Of a stretch of DNA of 64,000 bases, positions 1 to 14,200 are shown one piece after another. Where the stretch lies: positions 18,179,001-18,243,000 of the forward strand of contig NC_046681.1 in the NCBI RefSeq assembly GCF_009870125.1. The letters are read 5' to 3'. A program made the position numbers and the translations under genes. The notes beneath the pieces were generated by a model. It worked only from the letters and a program-made list of their open reading frames with translations. It ran no database searches and had not been told where the DNA came from. Source of the stretch: Drosophila pseudoobscura. Its lineage: Eukaryota; Arthropoda; Insecta; Diptera; Drosophilidae. Position 1 is the first letter of the stretch; every line of letters begins with the position of its first letter.

Positions 1-2245
1 CACAGACACCCCAGCCCGACCTAGCCCGACCCGACCCGACCCCACCAGACCCAATGAGAGCGGCCAAGGCCAACAAACTTTGTCCTTGAACAAGTTGGTG
101 CTTGGTCTACTCTACTCTCCTTCTCTCTGGGTCTGGGTCTGGCTCTGGTTCTGGTTCTGGCTCTGGGATCTCTCGCCTGCTCTCATGTGCATAACCCATT
201 TGTAAGGCAAACAACAGCTACGAAGTTTGCCAAAAACATTCATTCATCACAGGAGTGCGATGACGACAGTATGGAAGATGGAATCTGGATGGAAGTGGCT
301 CAAATCTGGATTGTTGTTACTGCCAGACGACAACGGCAATTGTTGGCTCATTAGAAACTCATTTAAAAACAATTTGGCACGTTAATGCAAAATAAATCTA
401 TAAGCTTATGCACAGCCAATGACAGGAGGAGACTCCTGTTAGTGCTCGAGCTATTGCTCCTTTGTGTATCTTGTAAATGTATCTGTATCTGGGCAGACGT
501 GTGCGCAGCATGAAGCGAACTTTGCCGCGATTAAGCGAGCGCTTAATGCAGATGCGGAGTCTGCTGCAAATGATGCTTTAAAGTTCCCCAAGCGGCCCCA
601 AAATGTCATTAGTATGCGTCAATGTCAGGGGATTCGTATGGCAGCGAGAACGAGGCGTCGCATCCGGCTCATTCCGAATTGAGGGAAATTAAGGGGAAAC
701 CCCCTGGCAGACGTCATGTCATAAACATGAAATTTGCACAAAACCGCCATTTTTATAAGGTGTCAACAGCAAATATCGCACACACCCACACCCACACAGA
801 CAGAGCCACAGCCACAGACCGAGCGACGGCGAGACAGAGAGACAGAGACACAGAGACATTCCATTTAAACACTCAGATGTTGTGTTATGGCATTTGACGT
901 GGAGAGGAAGTCCCTGCATATTGGCTTAACCGAAAACCCCGAAGCTTTCTGGGTCACTGTGCTGCCGCCCATGGAGTAGGGACTCCCCGTCCTCGGCCCT
1001 GCATATCATTACGGAGCCCGGCTCCTGAATCTTTTTAATGGCTCAAGTCGTTACTGCAGCTGCTGCCAACCCGAGTCGAGGGCTTCCCTTTCTCTGATCT
1101 CGCTCTGAATTTTTTGTTTGGGGATTTTTGTGGGCTTGTAACCATTTTTGTCGGCAAGTTATTAATGACAGTCGCCTCCGATAGGGAGAGAGAGGGGGCG
1201 GAAGGGAAGCTTTCACATGCAGATCTGCTGTCCTTCATCTGCATTTCAAACGGAATTTGCTGAAAGCACCTTGAACTATTCTCTGTCGTGTTAAATTCCT
1301 ATCATGCAGATGACTGGCTGGAACTGAAACTGAAACTGGGAGTGGTACGAGTATTGGGATTGGGATTGGGCCCTGCGGCGCTTCGGTGGTTGAGTGACTG
1401 ACAATGTGCCAGCATGAAATATCTTTAATTAAAATTTTGTATAAAGATAAATGGGTTTTGATACGTAGTTCAAAGTTTTTATTGCACAGGAATATAGCGG
1501 GGGATGGGTGGCAGAGGAGGGAACACACACAGAGAGAGAGAGAGCCAAAAAGAGATTGAGAGATAAGAATGTAAAGTAAATTGGCACATGGACAAAGCCT
1601 CTGAAGGCCGGGCAACCAGCAGATTGAAATTGGGGAGGGATAAGGGGCCGGGATGTGATGTGATGGAGTGATTCGGATTGAGATTGAGATTTGGTTCTGA
1701 ATTCAAGGCTGCTCCTGGCCAACAAAGTTTTTGATGGCATTCCATTTCGGATTTGTCCGTTTCGGCTGCTGCCAATTGAGTGATGATGGAAGATGAGACG
1801 AGACGAGTTAATTGGATCAGTAGGCCCTCAGAGAACTATCAAGCGGATAGAGGGGTCAGAGGGGGACTAAAGCCAGCCACACCTGGCGACAGGCTGGAGG
1901 ATAAGGGATATAGCACATTAGAGCCATACCCCAATCGGGTGCAGGTCCAGCGGCGACTTCCTTAAACTAAAACTGAATATCTGAAATACATAAACGATGC
2001 TATAAATATATTAACCACCAAAAAAAGAAAAAAAAAACTCTTGTAAAACTCATAAAACAAATGTATAAACAAAAACTTTCTTTTATCATGCTCTGCTCTT
2101 TTTAAACTTTTGACTTGAATTACACTTGTATGGTTTCCGTACTGTTTTTGCTTTTGGTTTACCATTTGGTTCATTTGGTTGTCGTCTTGATTTCCCTGCG
2201 TTCTGTTTTCTTTGGCGTATACAACAAAACAACCAAAATTTGTAG
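1..2245 (+). other. nAChRalpha6 intron upstream of exon 3
   Basis: No coding exon was found. The stretch contains low-complexity runs: CCCGA repeats at about 20-56, CTGGGT/CTGGTT repeats at about 126-170, CACA/CAGA tracts near 780-860, and polypyrimidine tracts. Apparent reading frames here lack splice signals and homology that I recognise. Exons 1 and 2 of the receptor are not in the window. Confidence 0.75.
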
Positions 2246-2290
2246 GACGAGAAAAATCAACTTCTCATAACGAATCTTTGGCTTTCGTTG
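2246..2290 (+). CDS. nAChRalpha6: nAChRalpha6 exon 3 (one variant)
   Basis: A 45-bp exon with a TAG acceptor and a GTAAGT donor. It encodes [15 protein letters not shown], the N-terminal extracellular segment that precedes EWNDYNLRW in exon 4. Fly alpha6 is known to carry two alternative 45-bp third exons. Only this copy was found here, so the other is probably upstream of the window. Confidence 0.92.
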
Positions 2291-5200
2291 GTAAGTCTCA
2301 ACTAAAACTCGCCAAATCATAAATAGCCATAAACTTGAAACCCGAAACCCGACACCCGAAACCCAAAACCCGATACCAAACCTACATAAACCCCTATTTA
2401 AATCCCACTAAATAGCTTAAACAGTATCTTAACTAATGTGTAAATGCTTTAAATACCTATCTTCTCATGAATCAAACTGATCCGGATGCTTGCTGGTCGG
2501 GTTCCTCTGCTGATATTCCATTAAGTAGTTAGTCTGGCAGTCGGACCTGGTCCAGGAGGTGTCTGGTCTGATCATAATTTAAGCACACACACGATCAGAA
2601 CCCTGAGTAACCCCAAGAGTTGATCGAGTGTTTTCAAAACTCCATCTTTCCATCTATGTATCTATTCCAAAAGTTCTATTGTACGATACTCTTCAGTCTG
2701 TCTCTCTCCTCCTTCTTGTTCTCGATGAGATTTGCGTTGGCTTTGCTCGTGTGTGTCTTAGGTTATTTAAACATCATCATTTAAACTAAAGTGCAACTAA
2801 ATACGAGCTTAAATATTTGACTAAAAATCGCTTAATCACAGAACATACTCCTCCTCTCACACGACACACAGCAGCTAAATAAACTTTGATTTCGGCTATT
2901 TCCTTTTATTCTCTTGGAATTTATAACTTTTCTACATAGAGATCTACAATCGCAACTATGTATGGTGTTTCCCACAGCGGAGATTCATTTGAATTTTTGA
3001 TTTAGAACTCGATTCGAGTTAGTTTCAGTTTCCTTTCTACTAAGAGCAACTAAAAACCAAACACGTAAACCGAACCGAACCAAAAAAACTCTAAACAGAA
3101 GCCGAGCACACCAAACACAAACACACACACACCACACTGAGTGCATGCCCCAGAGATCGCATCGTGTAGTATGCCTCAATCGATGTTCGTTTCGTTTCGT
3201 TTCGTTCGCTTCGTTCGTAGTACTGCATGCCCCCCCTAATGTATTGGAAGTCCATATGTTTGCCCCTGTGTGAGTGCCTTATCTTTTCGTCTGAGAGAAA
3301 AACAGTGATATATTGTGTGCATGGACCCGGACCCGGACCCGGACATCGCTGAACGGGCAACGGAAGTGCAGTGCGGAATTTGTACACCACTTTTTTGTTC
3401 GAGTATACTTATACACTTATTTCCGGTCAGCCTCGGGCCATGTTAGCCTCGTCAAGCCCTGTCAATTTGCGAAATTAATTAAATTATTTATTTAACACGT
3501 TTATCCATTGTGTAATGTATTCGGAATAAGGGATTGGGGCGCTCAGGCGGGTCTGTAAATTTTAGTAATTTCGCAATTGCAATCGAACAAAAAACACACA
3601 ACAACACACCAAATGTTGCGCCCGAACTGCTGCAGATGGCAATATTTATGATTGATCGATGGGGCCGGGCAGGCCCCTTTATTGACTGACAGTACACTTG
3701 CCGCGTCGCTCTCTCTCCCTCCCTCTCTCCCTCTTTAAAACAGTGCTCGAATGTTTGTCAATTTGCCACGCGCGACCACAGACAGGCTGTTGGCTGTTGG
3801 CTGTTGGGTCCGTCGAACGGTGTCCGTCAGCCAAATTTTGTTCTGCTCGACGGCTCAATTATGCCGTGGATTGGCAATTAAAACCGCTAAACGAACGCCA
3901 AAACAATCACAACTGAAGTGCGGAATGATACACAAAAAGTAGTTTAAAAATCGATCGATTTAGAGTTCAGAATAGATTCCATTACGTTTTAGAAGAAGTT
4001 TGACGGTTCATTTATTAGATTTTTGTTATAGTTATAGTCGGGAGACGTACTTTCGATCACTGTCGGGGGTGATCAATCGATAAATGTATTTACAAGCGGA
4101 GGATATTCTCCTATTCTTTCCTAAAATCATCGTGTATGAAGCTTTATAGAAGATTTTAACATCCCTAGCCCAGAATTTAGTTACGTAGCCATAACCGTTA
4201 GAGCAACAGTAACTATTCCGCAAAATAATTGCCACACTCGCATCAAAATCTGTGTCCTTCCGCTGCCGCCACAAAAGCTGCAAAATGTTTTGAGGGCGGT
4301 CCGCAGGGCGCCGGAGGATGGGGATGCTGCCACACCTCTAATGGGGGCCCGGGCATCTGAGGCATCCGTTTTTACAGCTGTCATAAAAGCCGCACACAAT
4401 AACAGCAGAGCAGCCAGGTTTAAACGGTTTTAAAGCAGGGCCCTGGCACAGATGCAGATACTCGTACTCGTACTCGTACACGACTCAGCCTCGTATAATT
4501 TAATGCTGCACGGGGCCATGGCATGTAATTAAATTTTTGTGATTTAAAAAAGGGATTCTCTATGTGCTCGTGTATGTGTATGTGTATTTGTATCTGCATT
4601 GGTGGTTGGGTGTGGTGTGGTGTGGCGGAGCCTAGGGGTCGGCGAGGACAATTGCTTGCTCTAAAAATGCCACAAATGTGTTAAATTATAAACACAACAG
4701 CAACAGCAATAAAAAGCGAGCAGGAGCACGGGCCAGAAGCAAAACTAAGTAGAGGAGAAAACTTTGCCGCTTTTATGACATGAACATGAACCACTTGTAG
4801 GCAAGCCAGCCACAAAACGCAACGGGCAGAATCGGAACGAGGAGCAAGGAGCCAGCAGCCAGCAGCCAGGAGCCGGGAGCCAGCAGCGAGCGGCAGTGGG
4901 AGCGCGTTGCAGGCGACCGCAGAATGACACAAAGCACTGTTTGACAACACTGAGAGAAATCCGAGAGAGAGACAGATACCAGTGAAAGATACGAGCATGC
5001 TACGAATATATGGAACTTTTCCGCCAGTGTAGTAGCCCTGGCAGACCGACAAACAGGATCAGAAAAGAGCAAACGAGGAACGTTGATAAAACTTGTCGCA
5101 TATGTGGTCCAACAGGGGGTCTGAGGCTGAGCGATGCTGACTTAACTTGAAATTGTTGTCAAGTTGTGCGTTGTATAATGCAACCGTACGCGGGTATCTG

Positions 5201-8200
5201 TGTGTATATGTGCTATCTGTTATCTGTGTGCGTGTGTATCTATCTATCTAACTGTGTGAGTGCTTGTAAGCGTGTGTGCGACTGTGTGTGTGGCGCAACA
5301 GCTTGCCAATCAGTTAACAGAGAGGGCCAACATCCTCTTTGTCGCAACGTAACGTAAAGTAGTGGTAGTGTTGCGTGCATGTCTGTGCATGTGCTCAGCA
5401 GTTGAGTAGATTTCATTTTGGAGACTTTACTTTCTTTCCGAACTTACTTTTCCATACTCGAGCCCCGAAAAATCCCCCAAAATATATGACATTTTCTTTC
5501 ACGTCGCATTTTGAGTTCATTTAATAGACCTTTTATTTGATAGATATACATAAATATACAACCAGTTAATATACAAATCTATATGGATACATAAGCCCTG
5601 CTATTAACATTACTATAACGTGTCGACACAGGAATGGAATGACTACAATCTGCGATGGAACGAGACGGAATATGGCGGGGTCAAGGATCTGCGAATCACG
5701 CCCAACAAACTGTGGAAGCCCGACGTGCTCATGTACAATAGGTAAGTGGTCTGTGTCCATTCTGGGAGCGACTCCACAACTAACCGAATAGAAAGGCTGC
5801 CAAGCCCCCAATGAATCAATCAAACTAATCCGAGAATCAGTATAAAGTGTTTGCGCTATAACCAGCCACAGGGATAACACTAGGCATAGCTACTATACCA
5901 CTACATAGATCAGAATATCTTTAAATATACATATACATATACTCGTACTATACTCTTGAGAAATGGTAAGAAACATAATCCATTTGGAGCTAATCTGATG
6001 GACAAACCCTTAAGTGATTCTCTTATCGTTTCGTTTGCGTTCTAATATATATAATATTATACAAATATAACTTATGTAGACGGATAGTGCACTTTAGTTG
6101 ATTTTAGATTAGATTATTAGATGATTATGAGAGCAACAGATGGAACTGTCGGCAGATGGAACCATCTGCAGAGCTCTGAAGGGTTTGTTGAGGAGGTTTA
6201 CAGATGGAACTTCAGTCAATGATCTATCTATCTACCCCAGATCAACAAACTCCATCGTTAGATGATTATATATACCTATTGTTTGTACGTTTCGATATGA
6301 TTTGAGTTGACTGTTGATTTCTGAATTGCAAACGATAATCCCAGGCGCTATATACTATATTCGTTATGTTTGAGTTGGGCAATGTGTCAATATACCCGTT
6401 ATATACCCCCATTCCTAGATCCTTACCCACTATATGTAGCTGTTGTGTTTTAAACGCATCATAATCCACTCGCTATTGTTTGTGTGTCTATTTGTGAGCA
6501 GAAAATCGAAACAAAGCCGCAACCTAAACATACAAGATAATGTTTCTGTTCTGCGGCCGATTCGATCGACTTTACCCACAATTTAACATTTTAACATTAT
6601 AATATTTAATATTTGTGTTTCGATGTTACCCACTTATGATTTGCTTTCAATGTTTCCGTTCCGAAAAGAGTGACTTAATCGAAAAAAACAAAACAAAAAA
6701 AAAACAAAAAGAAAAAGAAAAAAGGAAAACAAAGCAAAACAAAAGAAATATATAACCAGAATAATTTACATTTTGTTTACTTCAATAAGAGTAGTTTACA
6801 CGCAGTGGTTGTCTAGTGGGACTGTACATTGTCAGCTTGCCGTTGATGTGGGCCTCACATTGTAATTGGATTCGTAATGCTAACCGAACGTATTGTATAA
6901 CTCATGAAATGCCTGCGTTATCCAGCATTAACCTAAACCAGCCATCAAGCCATAACTAAAGCGAACTAAAGCGCAAGAGACTAAACTAAACCCAATGACA
7001 AACTAAACAAGCTAAATAATCGCCCAGACTAAACTCCAAACAACTTAAACATTGTTTAACCAGAATATTGCGCAAGTATGTAGTTTGTTCGAAACAGCAC
7101 AGCCGACCATCCATCCACCCATCCATCCTCCTGCAAAAGGAGAGGACTCCTCGCGAGCTCTGCGGTCTACGGTCTACGGTCTGTTGTCTGTGGTCCGCTT
7201 CCCTCCCGCCTCAAACTTCTGCGAAACTTCTGAGTCCCGATCCAATCTCAGGGCCATACATACAATATTTCCGAAAGACAATAACCAACAGAGAGATTGT
7301 TCAACAATATGCTGGTGTAATATTTCTGGTTAGACGTTCAGTACTTGAATTTATTTGGCCAAGAACAAAAACTAAAACAAAACAAAACAGATGAAAAAAG
7401 ATGAATAATAAAGCGAAACGAAGAATGAGAAAATGTTTTTTGTTAATACTCATACGTAGCTTGCAAAAAACAGAACAAGAAACCCTCAACTCAAGAACAA
7501 CATCACTGAAATAGATGGCAAAATAGATTTTCAAGTATTGTGCATGAGAAATCAAATCCCTCGTACTAAAGAAAAGACTAAATAAAAATTCATATAAATA
7601 ATATACCAAATGCAAAGTTACTAAACCCAAATCCCTCCACCAACTAACATACTCATCGAGTCTTCCAGTGCACTAGTGTACTGGAGAAACGTTCACTTTG
7701 TCTGGCCACCGACTAAACCGAAAGCCACCTCTACTAACCCATAATCCCATACACCACACAACATACGAGTATCACACTCCAAAATAAAGCGTATTACTTA
7801 TCCTAAATGCTGATAATACCTAAACAGAGAACCGCCCATTCCATACATAATTAAGTTATACCTAAATACCTTCGACTAAACACATCAAATCTTAGCTAAG
7901 ATAGCTAAGCATACTCCATCAAGTTAATGTTAAATGCAAAACCCAAGTCACCCGCAGAGACCTCTCCATTCGTCCACTGAAAACTAACAAATATCACGCC
8001 CCGAAGCCATCCGAACCCTAAACCTGAGATACTAGTTTGATGAACTTTCCAGAAGATAGAAAACTATCTATATCCGAACAGAAGGCTTTTGCTCATTTAA
8101 GCTGTGAACATTTTTCAGAGTTCATAAAGAAATTTACTCGAAAGTTTTCTTCATAATCTCTTGATGTGCTAAGCCGCTGCAAAGCTCTCGAAAATAAACA

Positions 8201-11200
8201 TTCCATTAGAGAAGAGAAATTCATTCTGTGCAGCTGCTAATAAAGATTCTATGAAATGTCTGTGAAAAGTCTTCTGAAAAGAATTCGAGAAAATAGATAG
8301 TCTATAAATATTTTTTGAAAGATCATCCAATCTAAATGCAAATAAACATTCATTGGGCCCCCGTGGTCCGAGTGCCTAAACATTCACAGCTTGATTTCCT
8401 AATTGCCGTCACTAAATGTTAGTCTATGTGTCCAACTAGTTAATCTAGATGTATGCGAGTGTCTAGTGTGTGTATGCGTGTGATTGCGGGGGTGTCCATC
8501 AGTAAAACATAACAACAACAGAGACACGCTTCAGTAGTAATTACGGCCCGTGGCCGAGAGCCTCATGCATCATCATGCATCCTGTCCCGCATCCTAAGCC
8601 AAAGGGAAAACATTTTAACAGCATCGAGGACTGCAAAAACGAGGCGATTACAAATGTTTACTCCCTCTGTGTGTCGCTGTCTCTCTGTGGTCCGAATAAT
8701 TGCAATTTCATTTCTCATTTTCCATTGGATTCGCTTTGAAAATGTCTGCCACAAAAAAGAGAGGAATGATTGGGTGTTCGTGTGTGTTTTTGTGTGCTTG
8801 CCAATCATCAGAGTAATCAATTGTTGTCTATGTGTGTGCTACAATCTATATCTATATCTATGCTATATCTATATCTATATCTATACTTATATCTATCGTT
8901 CATACTAGCTATTTGTTTCACTGCGTTTCAATAATACAAATAAATAATAATCTCATGCTCCCCAGTTGTTGCTCGGTGTCCAGTTATAATCATCATCTAT
9001 CTATAACCAACCTCCATTCCACCCGTATATCTATGCCTCTATATATCTCTAGCTATTGCTGTCTGTTCTCATTGTGTTTAACTGTCTAAAGTAACCTCCT
9101 ATACCTACAAACATATCTATGCAATCTATATATGCGATATCTTTTATTGTCTGAGTGTGCGTGTCTGCATCGATGGCCATAGCCATAGCCACTAGGTCTG
9201 TGTTTAAGCTAGTTTAAGTGAATACTCGTAAGCTCTAGTTATTTGCATGCCCACCACATCAGGATAGATCTAAGGACACTCTCACACACAGACGACACAA
9301 CACCAGCCCCAAAGGCAACTAATGAAGTACTACAAAGTTTTGCGGTGCTCCGAGTATGTGCATAGACAAATGACTTCAAAGGGATTACTTTTACTCCGTC
9401 TGCCCGACCGCCTCCGCCTCCGCCCCTGCATCCTGTGCCGTTTCGCTCTAAATTTATATCTCATTCCGCATAAGGAATTATATCTGTCATAGTGCGAAAA
9501 ACTTTCCGCCTCCACCAGTTGCTCTACGAGAACGTTGCACAAAAAGCTTTCCATTCACCGAATGCGATTGCAGCAAATCCTTGCTGCTGCAGAAAAAACC
9601 TATAAAAAAAACCCACTCAACCAAATCCATGTCCACCGTGCCCATGGGGGCTTAAACATTTTAAGCCATAACTTAAATGTCAAAATTTGTCGCTGGCAGC
9701 CGCTGTACTCGTACTCGTATCCGCATCCGATTCCAGGTGCCGACTAAAAACAACTTAAATGCCACCAGTCCCCCGGGCGGGAGTGTACAAAAAAGTGCAT
9801 AAACTTTGGTCACATTCGCCCACAAATGAAGACAAACTACGGCAACGGCAGAAAGCCTTCGGAGCTCGGATATAAATGCACCTGGTGGAGTGTCCACCTC
9901 TGGTTGCCCGGGTACGAGCATGTGGCATGTGTGTTTTGTACTGTGCGGTGCGGCGAGGTGCAGCTGCATTTGGCGAGCTAATTGCAATTTATATTTGTAG
10001 CAGTGCGAAGCTTATTTAACCTAATGGGGGAGAACATTTTACAGTTGATTGACGCATGGGGCATGTTCGCTGAGGTTCTCCTGCGGCAAATGGAATTTAC
10101 ATGTCACACGAGAGAGGAAGGCACACACAGACAAACAAAAATAAAAGCAAACAGCCTGACCCCTGACCCCCGACCACCGAGCACCGACCACCGACTACAG
10201 ACCACCGACCTGAAACAATGAATCAAAACACGTACGGTCCGGGTTTAATTTCCAGGGCACGCAGCATCCGGCGTTGATTCGTCGGAGATTCGCAGGAGAG
10301 CAGCAGGGGGGAATGGAATGGCCGGACAGAAGGCAGGGAACAAAGAACTGGCCGAGCGAGGCCTACGCGAGAATGGCTTCAAATGAAAATCATATTGATT
10401 AGCCATGTAGTCGCATAGTCAGGGGAAATCAGTAGATGGCCAAGGAGCAGCAGGAGAGCAGAAAGGAGAGCCTGCCAGGGCGTGGCATGGCATCGTTCGT
10501 TTCCCCTTGGAGAAACCTTTCGGCTGTCAACTTTATTTGCTAATGAACTTGCACAGAGCCCAGGGTCGTGCCTCGACAAGAAAGCAAAGCCAAATGGAAA
10601 CGGTGGACATGGACATGGACATGGTGTTCCGGGAAACTCTTTCGCCTCCATTGTGGAGATATCTCTCAAGGGGTGCTCGCAGATATTCCAATTGAGTGGG
10701 CATTCGGTTGGGAGAACATCGCCCCGACAGACTCTTATTTCGTTTAATTTATTAATTCTCCTTTCTTTTCGACTTCGCCACGGAGCCAGCCCCACCTCTG
10801 GGTCCGCCCCCGTCCAGAGCCTAATTTGTATGCGTCGCCATCGCTGCTAATGTGCGGCCATCATTTAGATCAATAGCGAGACGACGAGGCATAAAGATAC
10901 ACAGATACAGATGGAGATGGAGATACATTCGCTTGAGAGAAAGAGAGAATGGCCATGCCTCATTACGGTGCCTCTTTCCGCGAATCAATCGGCTCCGGCA
11001 GCTCTTTTGTAGCTCTTTTTTGTGTGTCATTTACTTATGCTGATTTCATCCGCACCCGTGTACGGGCATTCATTCTATGGATTCCGTCCGGCTCCTTTCA
11101 CGTTGCTTAATTGAGATGCCGGTCCGGACCGGACCTTAAACCGCCAATGCCAGCGCCAGCGCCAGAGCCAGAGCCAGCAGCAGCGCAGAATGAAAAGCTT

Positions 11201-14200
11201 TCACTGTAATTGCAACATTATCTCCATCTTGTATCTGTATCTGTTACAACCTTCACAGAAGAACACGCCAGTAAGCCGAATCTGAAATGAAATTGACAGC
11301 GGTGTCGGCTTAGCCGGGGCCAAGCTCTGGTCAGGATTCCGTGCCGCAAACAAAAACTGAGACAGAAACCGAAACCGAAACAGACAGAGACCAACGTCAA
11401 TATTAATAATGTCGGACAATGATTTTATTTCCTTGTCCAAGGCCAAAGCTGGTGTAAAAGAAAGGCATCCGCATCCGCATCGGCATCGGCATCCACATCC
11501 AACTGATTTCAGAAATTAAAATGACTTTGAATGTGCGATAAGTGTGTGTGACGAGGGTCTGGATGGAGACTCGAATACCCATTTCCATTCGTCAGTTTGT
11601 TGCCTGGAGCGCAATCATCCAAATGCGATTTCAATTAGCCCAAATACCTGAAATATTCGCGCCTCCCTTCAGGATAAACCGCAATACCTTAAGCCCGCCT
11701 GGGCAGAATCTGCGCTCAATTTGGCTGTCGATTTCGCTGATTTCGATTGAGGTTACTGTGTTGGGCTTGACCTGCCGCTAATCAGCCCACAAATTCCACT
11801 TAAATGCCACAGAAATTACACGGAAGCCTCGGTAGCCTACGGTCCACGCCCCAACGCCCCGAAAACATACCCCTAATACTCGTACACACATCAGTTCCAC
11901 TCCATTCAATCGGGTCCCCCTCTTGACCAAAAAATGCAAAACAAAATTGTCCACAAAATGTTTACGCAACATTCTCAGTGCCCCCCGAGTCGGAATCAGA
12001 ATCAGAGCTGTAATTGCATTTTATTGCAGCATTTGAGGGAGACACAAAGTCAAGAGATACTCGGGCGGGCACTTTTAGCCATATATAATGTATGTATATA
12101 GAGCTCTACCATACATATATTCGAATAAATGGGTTTATATATATATATATGTATATATATTTCATGCCAAGAGACCCGCATACAAATGGATACTCACATT
12201 TTTGGAGTATCTGCTGAGGTTCATTTGCATATGCACATATTGGTAGTGCCACAGACACACACAGAAGATACATAGATACAAAGATATTTGTATTTGGCAT
12301 TTGTCGTGTGCCTTGCGGTGAGTGCGAGACAACGGGAATTCCGATTGGGTCAATGACTGGAGAGAGTGGCCTCCTAAGTATGTTAAGTTGACCCCCAGTT
12401 GACCCCCTAATAAACCTGAGATAAGTCTAGTCTCCACCTCTCCTGGTAGAGCTAGAACACACACACTTCTATGGTATTGTAGCTCTTAAGTCCACACACT
12501 TAACCAACACACAAAAACCCCGTATAAGAACTGCTCCCAAAGTAGAGACATTTACCTAGATCCCCTCTGGCTCTCTCCCTCCCCGGAGAGCACTTCAAAC
12601 AAAAAACATTTTAACTAGCGATGAAAACAAAAACAAAGCGCAATTCACAAATAACCAGAGAAAAGAAACGATCAATATTGAATACCATATAACCGGAGAT
12701 AAACCCTGAATCACAAGAAACAGAACAAAAAAACCTGATGAATAAAAAGAAAGAAAAGAAAAACATATGAATTGAATTGCAAAGAATATAACAGTCGTAT
12801 AACAATCAATAACAATCGATCGAGACAATAATCCATTAAAACAAATTGTACAATAATCTAGCGCGGATGAGGGATTCGATGGCACGTATCACACCAACAT
12901 TGTGGTCAAACATAACGGCAGTTGTCTGTACGTGCCCCCTGGTATCTTCAAGAGCACATGCAAGATAGACATCACGTGGTTCCCATTTGATGACCAACAT
13001 TGCGAAATGAAATTCGGTAGTTGGACTTACGATGGAAATCAGGTAAAGTGGCAATCGACAAAACAAAACACACTAAGAAAAGAACAAATTCAAACTCAAC
13101 AACCAGTTCAAATAACAGTGCCGTAAGCGCAGCTGGCTACACTAGGCTAACACTAACACTCACACTCATACTCACACTCACACTAACACTAGAACACATT
13201 CCAACTCGAGCACAAAATCACGCTTCTGCCAATCACGTGACTCACGCACCAGGAAAACTACACGAAACACACGAAAGACGCGAAAGGGAAGTCCAACCAA
13301 CGTGAAAGAGTCGACTGTTGCTATAAGTAGTAGGTTATATGGATAGGATGTTGTAGGGATCCAAAGGGTTATGCGACGTTAGTGTCCACTGACAGAGATT
13401 TCTAATTTTATTTATATGCTTTTCCAAACTTCTATCTCTCTCTCCAACTATATTTTGATCTACCCGAATCTATATCCTAGTTTATATTTAGTTGATTATC
13501 CTTCATCTCGAACAATTCTTTGCGTTTTTGCGAATTACAAAACCAAAAGATCGCAGTGTTGTTAACAGCACTGAACTGTCAGACTGAGCCCTCACTCAAG
13601 TCCAGTGTGTGGGCTAAAATGTTCAATTCGCTCAGAGTTGATTGGATATTTTAGGGTCACACACCAAAATGTACTCTGAGCTTAGTCCCAGGCCAAAGAA
13701 GGCCACATGGCAGCTGTTTCCAACACTAACACCGTCCAGTGTTGGAAGCGGAAATTTGCCTCTCACGTAGGTTTGTCTCACAACAGGAGGAATCATGTGT
13801 GGAAGACCCTAGAAGCTCTAAGGTTTCCGCTATTTTGCATGGTAGCAGGCAAATGAAAAAAAAGATAACACCACGCCCAAAACAGCAACAGAAGAATATT
13901 TTTGGACGAAGTAAAGACTCTTAATGAAATTCAAACAAAAGAAATTTATTCTTAAAAACCAAAAACAAAAACAAAAAAAAAAGAAGAAGTTTTGAGTAAA
14001 AATATAATTTACAGCGCTTTTATTTCCCACGTATTTTGCACCCAAAAAAAAAAGTTACAAAGCAATCTCCAAAGAAAATAAAAGAAAAACTCAAGCTCTC
14101 TCTTTTGCTCGCTCGCTCTCTCTATATCTCTCTCTCTCTCTCTCTCTTTCGTACACCTTGAACACATGCTATATCTGTACATAAATGTTGTTTCAATGTG

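Noticed and set aside
2337..2377. AAACCCG-type repeats that look telomere-like
   Set aside because: Too short and degenerate. Fly telomeres use retrotransposons, and the sequence lies inside a gene intron.
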